Source: Streptomyces lomondensis
Lineage (GTDB): Bacteria > Actinomycetota > Actinomycetes > Streptomycetales > Streptomycetaceae
Direction of reading: 5' to 3'
Assembly: GCF_014651035.1 (NCBI RefSeq)
Contig: NZ_BMWC01000004.1
Span: 186,001 to 250,000 of the forward strand
DNA: 64,000 bases
Shown here: one piece after another, positions 53,286-61,736 of the stretch
Position numbering within the stretch: position 1 is the stretch's first letter
Layout: every line of letters begins with the position of its first letter
Program-made: the position numbers and the translations under genes
The notes under the pieces: generated by a model
What the model saw: only the letters and a program-made list of their open reading frames with translations
The model's database searches: none
Told to the model about the DNA's origin: nothing

Positions 53286-56200
53286 GTGGTTCGGTCCGGC
53301 GAGGAACCGAAGCCGGCGGGTCGTGCGACTGAGGGCACGGGGCCCGCCCGTCTGCGTGAGCGGTTTCTCCAGGGCGAGCCGGTCGAGACGGGCGTGCGGC
53401 CGTCCATCCTGAACTCCTGGCAACGCTGCCGTTCCCTGGGCCTGTCGCCGGGCACGTCCGATCTCCCCTATCGCGAGGACTTCGACCCGAGCGGCCGTAT
53501 CGTCCGCGCCGCCGTGCCCGTGCTCGACCGGTTGCAGGCCACGTTCGCGGGCAGCCAGGTCAACATCTCGATCGCGGACGCGAACGGGACGGTCCTGCTG
53601 CGCCGCTTCGGGGATCCGTCCATGGTCAGGAACCTCCCGGCCATCCAGGTCGTCCCCGGGTTCGTCTTCGCCGAGCAGGTCGCCGGCACCAACGGCATCG
53701 GACTGGCCCTGGCGGAGCGGCAGCTCATCCGCGTCTACGGCGCCGAGCACTTCGCGGAGCGCTCTCAGGGCAGCGCCTGTGTCGCGCTGCCCGTCCGCGA
53801 CCCGCTCAGCGGGCGTATCGAGGGCGTCCTGTGCTTCGGCTATCCGCGCGGCTTCGAGCAGCCCGGGCTGGGGGTCACCATCCGCAGGGCGGCCGAGGGC
53901 ATCGAGCGGCGGCTGCTGGGACAGAGCTCCGCGCACGAGCGTGCGCTGCTGCGGGCGTACGTGGCCAGTGGCGCGGAAGGGGCCGGGCTGCGCCGCGGCG
54001 GCGTGAGGGGCGCGCCGGCGCACGAGTTCCACCCTCGTGACCGGGCGATCCTGATGGACAAGGCCGCCGAGCTGATCTCCCGTGCGCAGCGGGCCGCCGT
54101 CGACGTGACCCTGCCGGACGGCCGGCGCGTGACGCTCGTCAGCCGTCCGATGGTGAGTGCCTCCGGCGTGCGGGGCTTCGCCGTGGAGGCCGTGCTGCCC
54201 GGCTCCTCGGCGGGCGAGCCCCTCGTCCTCCCTCACCAGCTGGACACCTTGCCGGACCTTGCCGCCCTCTCGGCCGCCCCCCGCGCCGTACGGCCGTCCC
54301 TCACCGTGCCGTCCGGTCACCTCGCAGCCGCCGCCGCCCTCGGCCCGGTCGCCCCGGGCGAGAGCGCCAGAGCAGACGGGGACCGGGTCCTGGCCGAGCC
54401 GGGCAAGACCGTCACGGCAGCCGAGGGTCGAGGCGCCGCCGGGCCGGGCAGGACCGTCACGGTCGACGGAGGCCGGAGTGCCGCCGGTCGGGACGAGGCC
54501 GTCACGGCAGGCGAGGGCCGGGGCGCCGGCGGGTCGGGCGAGAGCGTCACGGCTGACGGAGGCCGGAGTGCCGCCGGTCGGGACGAGGCCGTCACGGCAG
54601 GCGAGGGCCCGGGCGGCGCCAGGGCGGGGAAGGGCGTCACGGTCGGCAGGGGTCGGGGCCCGGCCCGGTCGGGGGAGACCGTCGCGGCCGACGGCGGCCG
54701 GGGCGCCGTGGGCGAGCGTCCCGACTCGCCGTTCCCGGCCAGGGGGCTGCTGATGGTGGGGGAGCCGCACGTCGGCGCCTACGCCCTCGCCGCGCGCCGG
54801 CGTCTGGAGCTGCTGTCCGAGGCCAGCGCCCGCATCGGCACCACCCTGGACGTGCGCCGCACCGCCGAGGAACTGGCCGAGACGGCGGTCCCGCGCCTCG
54901 CCGACTTCGTCACCATCGACCTGCCCGATGCCGTCCTGCGCGGTGAGGAGTCCGCCGACCCGCTCGCCGACCTGCGCCGCACCGTGGTCCACGGCGTCCG
55001 CGAGGGCCTGCCCTTCACCCCGCCCGGCAAGCGCATCGACTTCGGCCCGACCGCACCGCAGCTGCGCTGTCTGACCAGCGGCGAAGCCGTACTGGAACCG
55101 GACCTGGAAGCCGCCGCGGGCTGGCTCGCCCAGGACCCCGAGCACACCGCGCGCCTGCTGGCCCACGTCCACTCCCTCATCGCCGTGCCCCTGCTCGCCC
55201 GCGGTGTCGTCCTGGGCATCGCCAGCTTCTACCGCTCCGGGGGCTCCTTCGGGGACGACGACCGCTCGCTCGCCCAGGAACTCGCCACCCGCGCCGCCCT
55301 GTCCATCGACAACGCGCGCCGCTACACCCACGAACGCACCATGGTCCTGGCCCTCCAGCGGCGCCTGCTCCCGCACGGCCTGCCCGACCAGGACGCCGTC
55401 GAGGTCGCGCACCGCTACCTGCCCGCCGAATCCGACGTGGGCGGGGACTGGTACGACGTCATCCCCCTGTCCGGCGCCCGCGTCGGGCTCCTCGTCGGCG
55501 ACGTCGTCGGCCACGGCATGCTCTCCGCGGCCACCATGGGCCGGCTGCGCACCGCCGCGCGCAGCTACGCCGAGCTGGACTTCCCCCCGGACGAGGTCCT
55601 CACCCACCTGGACAACCTCGTCGGACGCCTGGACCGGGAGGACCCCGACGGCAAGGGCGCCGGCGTCATCGGCGCGACCTGCCTGTACGCCGTCTACGAC
55701 CCGTCCGTACAGCAGTGCGTCATGGCTCGCGCCGGCCACCCGCCGCCCGCGCTCGTCCGCCCCGACGGCACCGTGACCTACCCCGACCTGCCGGCCGGGC
55801 CCCCGCTCGGCCTCGGCGGCCTGCCCTTCGACGCCGTCGAGGTCGACCTCCCCGAGGGCAGCCAGCTGGTCCTGTACACCGACGGGCTCATCGAGGACCG
55901 GCACCGCGACGTCGACGTGGTCCTGGAGCAGCTGCGCGCGGCCCTGGCCCACCCCGAGCGCGCCCCCGAGGAGACCTGCCAGGCGGTCCTGGACACCGTG
56001 GCGCCCGCGCACCCGCACGACGACATCGCCCTGCTCGTCGCCCGTGTCCACGCCCTGGATCCCGACCGGATCGCCACCTGGGAGCTGTCCGCCGACCCGG
56101 CGCTCGTCGGCGAGGTCCGGGCCTCCGCCATGCGGCGACTGGCCGACTGGGGGCTCGACGAGACCGCGTTCGCGGCGGAGCTGATCCTCAGCGAGCTGAT

Positions 56201-56438
56201 CACCAACGCCATGCGGCACGGGGCGGGTCCCATCCGGGTACGGCTGCTGTACGGCAGCAGCCTGATCTGCGAGGTCTCCGACGCCAGCAACACCGCCCCC
56301 CACCTGCGCCGGGCGGCCAGCACCGACGAGGGCGGCCGCGGCCTGTTCCTCGTCGCGCAGCTCTCGCAGAGCTGGGGCACGCGCTACCTCCCCGAGGGCA
56401 AGGTCATCTGGGCCGAGTGCGGGCTCGACGCGGCGTGA
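53286..56438 (+). CDS. Multidomain GAF/SpoIIE (PP2C) phosphatase with HATPase
   Basis: About 1,050 residues. An N-terminal GAF region of the AcoR/sigma-54-activator type (ETGVRPSILNSWQRCRSLGL; GFVFAEQVAGTNGIGLALAE) is followed by a repeat-rich disordered linker (about residues 360-480). A second GAF, a SpoIIE phosphatase (ESDVGGDWYDVIPLSG; VGDVVGHGMLSAATMGRLR; HPHDDIALLVARV) and a C-terminal RsbW-like ATPase (LILSELITNAMRHGAG; GGRGLFLVAQL) follow. It probably dephosphorylates an anti-sigma antagonist in a stress-sigma circuit. GTG 53286 follows GAGGCGGAG. Earlier starts (53061 on) are possible. Confidence 0.88.
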   Translation: MVRSGEEPKPAGRATEGTGPARLRERFLQGEPVETGVRPSILNSWQRCRSLGLSPGTSDLPYREDFDPSGRIVRAAVPVLDRLQATFAGSQVNISIADANGTVLLRRFGDPSMVRNLPAIQVVPGFVFAEQVAGTNGIGLALAERQLIRVYGAEHFAERSQGSACVALPVRDPLSGRIEGVLCFGYPRGFEQPGLGVTIRRAAEGIERRLLGQSSAHERALLRAYVASGAEGAGLRRGGVRGAPAHEFHPRDRAILMDKAAELISRAQRAAVDVTLPDGRRVTLVSRPMVSASGVRGFAVEAVLPGSSAGEPLVLPHQLDTLPDLAALSAAPRAVRPSLTVPSGHLAAAAALGPVAPGESARADGDRVLAEPGKTVTAAEGRGAAGPGRTVTVDGGRSAAGRDEAVTAGEGRGAGGSGESVTADGGRSAAGRDEAVTAGEGPGGARAGKGVTVGRGRGPARSGETVAADGGRGAVGERPDSPFPARGLLMVGEPHVGAYALAARRRLELLSEASARIGTTLDVRRTAEELAETAVPRLADFVTIDLPDAVLRGEESADPLADLRRTVVHGVREGLPFTPPGKRIDFGPTAPQLRCLTSGEAVLEPDLEAAAGWLAQDPEHTARLLAHVHSLIAVPLLARGVVLGIASFYRSGGSFGDDDRSLAQELATRAALSIDNARRYTHERTMVLALQRRLLPHGLPDQDAVEVAHRYLPAESDVGGDWYDVIPLSGARVGLLVGDVVGHGMLSAATMGRLRTAARSYAELDFPPDEVLTHLDNLVGRLDREDPDGKGAGVIGATCLYAVYDPSVQQCVMARAGHPPPALVRPDGTVTYPDLPAGPPLGLGGLPFDAVEVDLPEGSQLVLYTDGLIEDRHRDVDVVLEQLRAALAHPERAPEETCQAVLDTVAPAHPHDDIALLVARVHALDPDRIATWELSADPALVGEVRASAMRRLADWGLDETAFAAELILSELITNAMRHGAGPIRVRLLYGSSLICEVSDASNTAPHLRRAASTDEGGRGLFLVAQLSQSWGTRYLPEGKVIWAECGLDAA
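54465..54609 (+). repeat. Exact 55-bp intragenic repeat, 90-bp period
   Basis: The 55-bp segments 54465-54519 and 54555-54609 are identical. They lie inside a longer run of related 30-codon units rich in Gly, Ala, Arg and Glu (VTADGGRSAAGRDEAVTAGE). The 90-bp period keeps the reading frame. The repeats form the linker between the two GAF regions and are likely length-variable between strains. Confidence 0.85.
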
Positions 56439-56472
56439 CGAGGCCGCGGGCCGCAGCGAAGGCGCAGCGCAC

Positions 56473-56500
56473 CTGAAAGGCGTCCGAAATGCTGTAATTT
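56473..56500 (+). promoter_or_regulatory. Leaderless promoter of the sugar ABC operon
   Basis: CTGAAA (56473-56478), a 16-bp spacer and TAATTT (56495-56500) lie directly before GTG 56507. Only 6 nt separate the -10 from the start codon and no ribosome site is present, so translation of a leaderless mRNA is expected. Confidence 0.55.
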
Positions 56501-56506
56501 GTTCGG

Positions 56507-58057
56507 GTGCGTGACGCTTCCGACACTTCAGCGCAGGCGGCCTCGCCCCTCGGCCCGGAGCCCCTGGTCCGCGTCCGCGGGCTCAGCAAGCGGTTCGGCG
56601 GGACCGTCGCGCTGGCCGGGGTCGACCTCGACGTCCACGCCGGCAGCGTGCTCGCCCTGCTCGGGCCCAACGGCGCCGGGAAGTCCACGCTCATCAAGAT
56701 CCTCGCCGGCGTCCACCACGCCGACGCGGGACAGATCACGGTCGCCGGGCAGCCCCTCGGCGGCCATACCGCCTCCCGGAGCATGTCCTTCATCCACCAG
56801 GACCTCGGCCTCGTGGACTGGATGACGGTCGCCGAGAACATCGCCCTGACCACCGGGTACGCCCGCCGGGGCGGGCTGATCTCCTGGCGGCGCACCCGCG
56901 AGCGCTGCGTGGCCGCCCTGCGGATCGTCGCCGCGCACCTCGACCCCGACGCGCCGGTCTCCCACCTGGCCCCCGCCGACCGCTCCCTGGTCGCGATCGC
57001 CCGGGCCCTCGCGGCACGCGCGCGGCTCATCGTCCTCGACGAGCCGACCGCCCGCCTGCCCGCCGCGGACAGCGCCCGGCTCTTCCGCGTCCTGCACGAC
57101 CTGCGCGACCGGGGCCACGCCATCCTCTACGTCACCCACCGCCTGGACGAGGTGTACCAGGTCGCCGACGCCTTCGCCGTCCTGCGCGACGGCCGGCTCG
57201 TCAGCCACGGGCGGCTCGCCGGCCACAGCCCCGCCCGCCTGGTCCACGACATCGTCGGCGAGGAGGCCGCACCGGACGCCCACCGCCCCGCCCGGGCCCC
57301 GGCCGACGCGCCGGTGGTGCTGACCCTCGACGGCGTACGCACCGCCCGGGCCGGGCCGGTCGGCCTGGAGCTCACGGCCGGGGAGGTCCTCGGCCTGGTC
57401 GGCCTGTCGGACGCCGGGCACACGGACCTGGGGCGCGCCCTGGCCGGCGCACGGCCCCTCCTGGGCGGACGGGCCGTGCTCCACGGGCGGCCGTACCACC
57501 CCCGCACGGTCGCGGAGGCCGTCGCCCGCGGTGTCGGCTTCGTACCGGGCGACCGGCTGCGGGAGGGCTGCCTCGCCGAGCTGACCGTGCGGGAGAACCT
57601 CATGGCCAACCCCCGCGCGGGCGGCCGGCCGGCACCCCGCTGGATCGGCCCCCGCCGCGAACGCGCCCAGGCCGCCGCCTTGCTCGACCGGTTCGCGGTG
57701 CGCCCCCGCGACAGCGAGACCCCGATCGCCACGCTCTCCGGCGGGAACCAGCAGAAGGTCATGATCGGCCGCTGGCTGCGGACGGACCTGCGGCTGCTGA
57801 TCCTCGAGGAGCCCACCGCGGGCGTCGACGTCGGTGCCAAGGCCGCGGTCCACCGCCTGCTCCAGGAGGCGCTGGAGGCGGGCCTGGCGGTCCTGCTGCT
57901 GTCCACCGACTTCGAGGAGGTCGCGAGCGTGTGCCGGCGCACCCTGGTCTTCGTCCGCGGGGCCGTGACGGCCGAGTTGCGCGGCCCCGCCCTCACCGTC
58001 GCCGGACTCACCCGGGCGGCCTCGGCCCTGCCCCCGTCGACCGCCGCGCGCCCATGA
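56507..58057 (+). CDS. Sugar ABC transporter ATPase (CUT2/RbsA-like, double NBD)
   Basis: A 516-residue tandem ATPase. NBD1 has Walker A LLGPNGAGKST, Walker B LIVLDEPTARLP and H-loop LYVTHRLDEV, but its C-loop reads HLAPADRSL instead of LSxGQ. NBD2 has a degenerate Walker A (GLVGLSDAGHTDLGRAL), as is normal for RbsA, and an intact TLSGGNQQKVMIGRWL. Only one canonical composite site results. It energises ribose/galactose-class import. The stop overlaps the permease start by ATGA (58054-58057). Confidence 0.9.
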   Translation: MRDASDTSAQAASPLGPEPLVRVRGLSKRFGGTVALAGVDLDVHAGSVLALLGPNGAGKSTLIKILAGVHHADAGQITVAGQPLGGHTASRSMSFIHQDLGLVDWMTVAENIALTTGYARRGGLISWRRTRERCVAALRIVAAHLDPDAPVSHLAPADRSLVAIARALAARARLIVLDEPTARLPAADSARLFRVLHDLRDRGHAILYVTHRLDEVYQVADAFAVLRDGRLVSHGRLAGHSPARLVHDIVGEEAAPDAHRPARAPADAPVVLTLDGVRTARAGPVGLELTAGEVLGLVGLSDAGHTDLGRALAGARPLLGGRAVLHGRPYHPRTVAEAVARGVGFVPGDRLREGCLAELTVRENLMANPRAGGRPAPRWIGPRRERAQAAALLDRFAVRPRDSETPIATLSGGNQQKVMIGRWLRTDLRLLILEEPTAGVDVGAKAAVHRLLQEALEAGLAVLLLSTDFEEVASVCRRTLVFVRGAVTAELRGPALTVAGLTRAASALPPSTAARP

Positions 58058-59136
58058 CGCCGCCGCCCCGGCCACAGCGCCGCCCCGGCCGCCCGGGCGG
58101 GCACCTCATCGGCGCCTACGGCCTGCTCGTCCTTACCGCCCTGCTCTGGCTGGTCTTCTCCCTCGCCCTGCCGGACACCTTCCCCACCCTGGACACCGTC
58201 GACTCGATCCTGTCCAGCCAGTCGATCCCGGCCGTCCTGGCCCTGGCCGCCATGGTCCCCATCGTCACCGGCGCCTTCGACCTCTCCATCGGCTACGGCC
58301 TCGGCCTCGCCCATGTGATGGTGATGCAGCTCGTGGTGCACGAGGGCTGGCCCTGGCCGCTCGCCTGCCTCACCGTGATCGCCGGAGGGCTGGTGGTGGG
58401 TGTCCTCAACGGCGTCGTCGTCGAGTTCGGCCGGATCGACTCCTTCATCGCCACCCTCGGAACCGGCAGCATGATGTACGCCGTGACCGGCTGGGTCACC
58501 GACGGCGGCCGGATCGTCCCCGGCCCCCAGGGCCTCCCGCCCGCCTTCACCGACCTCTACGACTCCTCGTTCCTCGGCCTGCCGGTCCCCGCCTTCTACG
58601 TGCTCGCCCTCGCGGCCGTCCTCTGGCTGGTGCTGGAGCGGCTGCCGCTCGGCCGGTACCTGTACGTCGTCGGGTCGAACCCGCGCGCGGCCGACCTCGT
58701 CGGCATCCCGACCCGCACGTACACCGTCTACGCGTTCGCCGCCTCGGGCCTGATCGTCGGCTTCGCCGGGGTGCTGCTCGCGGCCCAGCAGCAGATCGGC
58801 AACCCGAGCGTGGGACTCGACTACCTGCTGCCCGCCTTCGTCGGCGCCCTCCTCGGCTCCACGGCGATCAGACCCGGCCGGCCCAACGCCCTCGGCACCG
58901 TCGTCGCCGTCGCCGTCCTCGCCGTCGGCCTCACCGGCATCGCCCAGCTCGGCGCCGACTTCTGGACGGTCCCGCTGTTCCACGGCGGCACCCTGCTCAT
59001 CGCCGTCGGCCTGGCCGGATACGCCGCCCGCCGCAGGCTGCGCGGCGGTGCCGCGGCGCGCGACACACCCGCCGCGCCGCCCCCGCCACCGTCCCCAGCG
59101 GCGCCGGAGGGTGGCACGGCCGGCACACCCCCCTGA
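58054..59136 (+). CDS. Sugar ABC transporter permease (CUT2/RbsC-like)
   Basis: 360 residues with about nine or ten helices. Family motifs are PIVTGAFDLSIGYGLGLAHV, NGVVVEFGRIDSFIATLGTG and the coupling loop GRYLYVVGSNPRAADLVGIP. A Pro/Ala-rich C-terminal tail follows. It forms the channel of the importer as a dimer. It is translationally coupled to the ATPase gene by ATGA. The binding-protein gene follows 30 bp later. Confidence 0.9.
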   Translation: MTPPPRPQRRPGRPGGHLIGAYGLLVLTALLWLVFSLALPDTFPTLDTVDSILSSQSIPAVLALAAMVPIVTGAFDLSIGYGLGLAHVMVMQLVVHEGWPWPLACLTVIAGGLVVGVLNGVVVEFGRIDSFIATLGTGSMMYAVTGWVTDGGRIVPGPQGLPPAFTDLYDSSFLGLPVPAFYVLALAAVLWLVLERLPLGRYLYVVGSNPRAADLVGIPTRTYTVYAFAASGLIVGFAGVLLAAQQQIGNPSVGLDYLLPAFVGALLGSTAIRPGRPNALGTVVAVAVLAVGLTGIAQLGADFWTVPLFHGGTLLIAVGLAGYAARRRLRGGAAARDTPAAPPPPPSPAAPEGGTAGTPP

Positions 59137-59166
59137 GCCGCCCCGACTTCCTTCCAGGAGCTTCCC

Positions 59167-60330
59167 GTGTACCGCACCCGCAAGGCCGCCCCCGCCGTCC
59201 GTACCGCGCGGCTCGCCTGCTGTGCCCTGCTGGCGACGGCCGCCGCCCTCGTCGGCTGCGAACGCGGCTCGTCGGACGGCCCGGACGAGACGGCGACCGG
59301 CCGGAACGGCTGCCCCGCCGTCCACGCCAGGGCCCAGGCCGCCGTCACGCGGGCGGAGCGGACCGACATCCCCTGGGGCGGGCCCACCAGCGGGCCGCGG
59401 GCGGTGCCGCGCAGGACGATCGTCTACGTCGCCCAGACCATGACCAACCCCGGTGTCGCGGGCGCCGCCAACGGCGTGCGGGAAGCCGCGCGGGTCATCG
59501 GCTGGGACGTCCGGGTGATCGACGGCGCAGGCACCCCGGCCGGGATCCAGGCGGCCATGAGCGAGGCCGTGGCCCTGCGGCCCGCGGGCATCGTCATCGG
59601 CGGCTTCGACCCCGACTCGACGGCCCAGCAGGCCGCCCGGGCCAACGCCCAGCGCATCCCGCTCATCGGCTGGCACGCGGTCCCCGAGCCCGGCCCCAGC
59701 CGGCAGCCCGACCTCTTCACCAACGTCACCACCCGCGTCCAGGACGTGGCCCGCATCAGCGCGCAGTGGATCATCGCCGACTCGGACGGCCGCGCCGGGG
59801 TCGTGCTCATCACCGACGCCTCGATCCCCTTCGCCAGGAACAAGTCCGACCTCATCAGGAAGGAGCTGACGAGCTGTCAGGGGGTGCGGCTGCTCTCGGT
59901 GGAGAACATCCCGATCCCGGACGCGAGCAGCCGCACCCCGCGGGAGATCTCTTCCCTGCTCTCCCGGTTCCAGGACCGGTGGACCCACTCCGTCGCCATC
60001 AACGACCTGTACTTCGCCGACGCCGCACCCGCCTTCCGCGCGGCCGGCCGGAAGGGCTCCGGCCCGCCCTTCAACATCGGCGCCGGCGACGGCGACCCGT
60101 CCGCCTTCCAGCGCATCGACAGCGAGCAGTACCAGGCCGCCACCGTGCCCGAGCCGCTGTCCCTCCAGGGCTGGCAGATCGTCGACGAGTTCAACCGCGC
60201 CTTCTCCGGCCGCCCCGCCAGCGGGTATGTGGCCCCCGTCCACATCGCCACGGCCGACAACAGCGAGGGCGCCACGACCTGGGACCCGGCGGGCTACCGG
60301 GAGGCGTACCGGAAGATCTGGGGGAAGTGA
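59167..60330 (+). CDS. Sugar ABC substrate-binding lipoprotein
   Basis: 387 residues with a lipoprotein signal (LACCALLATAAALVGCERGS; Cys after LVG). The mature protein is a type I periplasmic-binding fold of the Peripla_BP_4/RbsB class (IVYVAQTMTNPGVAGAANGV; LRPAGIVIGGFDPDSTAQQA; IPLIGWHAVPEPG). It captures the sugar for the two upstream genes. GTG 59167 follows AGGAG. The sugar identity is unknown. Confidence 0.9.
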   Translation: MYRTRKAAPAVRTARLACCALLATAAALVGCERGSSDGPDETATGRNGCPAVHARAQAAVTRAERTDIPWGGPTSGPRAVPRRTIVYVAQTMTNPGVAGAANGVREAARVIGWDVRVIDGAGTPAGIQAAMSEAVALRPAGIVIGGFDPDSTAQQAARANAQRIPLIGWHAVPEPGPSRQPDLFTNVTTRVQDVARISAQWIIADSDGRAGVVLITDASIPFARNKSDLIRKELTSCQGVRLLSVENIPIPDASSRTPREISSLLSRFQDRWTHSVAINDLYFADAAPAFRAAGRKGSGPPFNIGAGDGDPSAFQRIDSEQYQAATVPEPLSLQGWQIVDEFNRAFSGRPASGYVAPVHIATADNSEGATTWDPAGYREAYRKIWGK

Positions 60331-60497
60331 CGGGCGGTCAGGGTGCCGATGTCTTCACGGAACGTGCACGGAATCCCAGATTCACTTTAATTTTCAATGG
60401 CTAATGTCACCGTCAGTCGAGTGGCCGCCGGGTCGAGCCGAGCGGGGCCCGTCCGTGGCGGCACTCGCACCCCCCCACCAGGCACAGGAGACTCGGT

Positions 60498-61604
60498 GTG
60501 TTCGACGGCGACGTAGTGGTGATCGGCGGCGGCTACGCCGGTGTCCGGCTGGCGAAGCGGCTGGACGGCACGGCCCGGGTCACGCTGGTGGACCGCAAGG
60601 AGGTCTTCTTCCACCGCGTCGCCTCGCTGCGCGCCGGTGTGCGGCCCGAGTGGACGCACACCCCCTTCATCCCGTACGACCGGCTGCTGCACCACGGCCG
60701 GGTGGTCGCGGGCAAGGCCGTCCGCATCGACACCGCCGAACGGCAGGTCGCCCTCGCCACCGGCGAACGGCTGCCGTACGACGTCCTCGTCATCGCCACC
60801 GGCGCCGACTACCCCGAGCCCGCCCGCTTCTCCGGCACCACCACCGAGGAGGCGGCCAAGTCGTTCGCCGAGCACCAGCGCAACATCGCCACGGCCGAGC
60901 ACGTCCTCGTCGTCGGCGGCGGCCCCGGCGGCGTCGAACTCAGCGCCGAGATCCGCCTCGCCCGGCCGGACGCCCGGGTCACCCTCGCCCACTCCGGGCC
61001 GGCCCTGCTGCACTCCACCGGCAGCGAGCGGCCGGGACGCAAGGCACTCGCCTGGCTGGAGTCCCACGACGTGGAGGTCCGGCTCGACTCCTTCATGTCC
61101 CCCGGCAACGACTTCGGCACCTACCGCGACGCCCGCGGCACCGTCATCGAGGCCGACCTGTCCTTCTGGGCGACCGGCACCACCCCCAACACGCTCTGGC
61201 TGCGCCTGGCCGGGCACGGCGACTGGCTGAACGGGACCGGACACGTGAAGGTCGACCGGACGCTCCGGGTCGAGGGGAAGCTCGACGTGTTCGCCGTCGG
61301 CGACGTCAACGACGTCAGCGAACTCAAGATCACCCCCGCCGCCCTCGCCCAGGCGGACCTCGCCGCCCACAACATCCGTGCCTACCTCCAGAGTTCGGGC
61401 AGGCACCGCAAGGAGCCGCGCCTCTACCGCCAGATGCACCGCACCCCGCTCATCGTGCCGTTCGGCCCGGCCGACGGACTGACCGTGCTGCCCGTACCAG
61501 GCGGCGAGTCCGCGGTCCTGGGCAGCCGCACCACCACCCTGGCCAAGGCGAAGACCCTCATGACGCCCTATATGCGGCGTCAACTCGGCTACGCCGCGCC
61601 CTGA
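60498..61604 (+). CDS. NDH-2/AIF-like NAD(P)/FAD oxidoreductase
   Basis: 368 residues with two Rossmann folds: FAD motif VVVIGGGYAGVRLAKRL, NAD(P) motif VLVVGGGPGGVELSAEIRLA, and the C-terminal FAD motif LDVFAVGDVNDV. The arrangement resembles type II NADH dehydrogenases and the FSP1/AIF group, which pass electrons to quinones. No transmembrane helix is visible; membrane association would be peripheral. GTG 60498 follows CAGGAG. It begins 167 bp after the sugar ABC operon, so it has its own promoter. Confidence 0.85.
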   Translation: MFDGDVVVIGGGYAGVRLAKRLDGTARVTLVDRKEVFFHRVASLRAGVRPEWTHTPFIPYDRLLHHGRVVAGKAVRIDTAERQVALATGERLPYDVLVIATGADYPEPARFSGTTTEEAAKSFAEHQRNIATAEHVLVVGGGPGGVELSAEIRLARPDARVTLAHSGPALLHSTGSERPGRKALAWLESHDVEVRLDSFMSPGNDFGTYRDARGTVIEADLSFWATGTTPNTLWLRLAGHGDWLNGTGHVKVDRTLRVEGKLDVFAVGDVNDVSELKITPAALAQADLAAHNIRAYLQSSGRHRKEPRLYRQMHRTPLIVPFGPADGLTVLPVPGGESAVLGSRTTTLAKAKTLMTPYMRRQLGYAAP

Positions 61605-61736
61605 TACGCGACCGGGCCGGTCCTCTCACCCACCCCCCTCGTTACCCGTGCGTTCCGCCTGGGGTAGGGTCCCGAGCGTTTCCGGCTACCGACTGATGGT
61701 GTGCCGGTACAGGGCGTGTCGGAGGGTGGCAAGACG

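Noticed and set aside
53103..56303. Long minus-strand frame opposite the SpoIIE-type gene
   Set aside because: It has no motifs and is antisense to clear GAF, SpoIIE and HATPase domains. It is a codon-bias shadow.
57127..60243. 1,038-codon minus-strand frame over the sugar ABC operon
   Set aside because: It crosses three well-supported genes and contains only repetitive Gly/Glu/Arg text.
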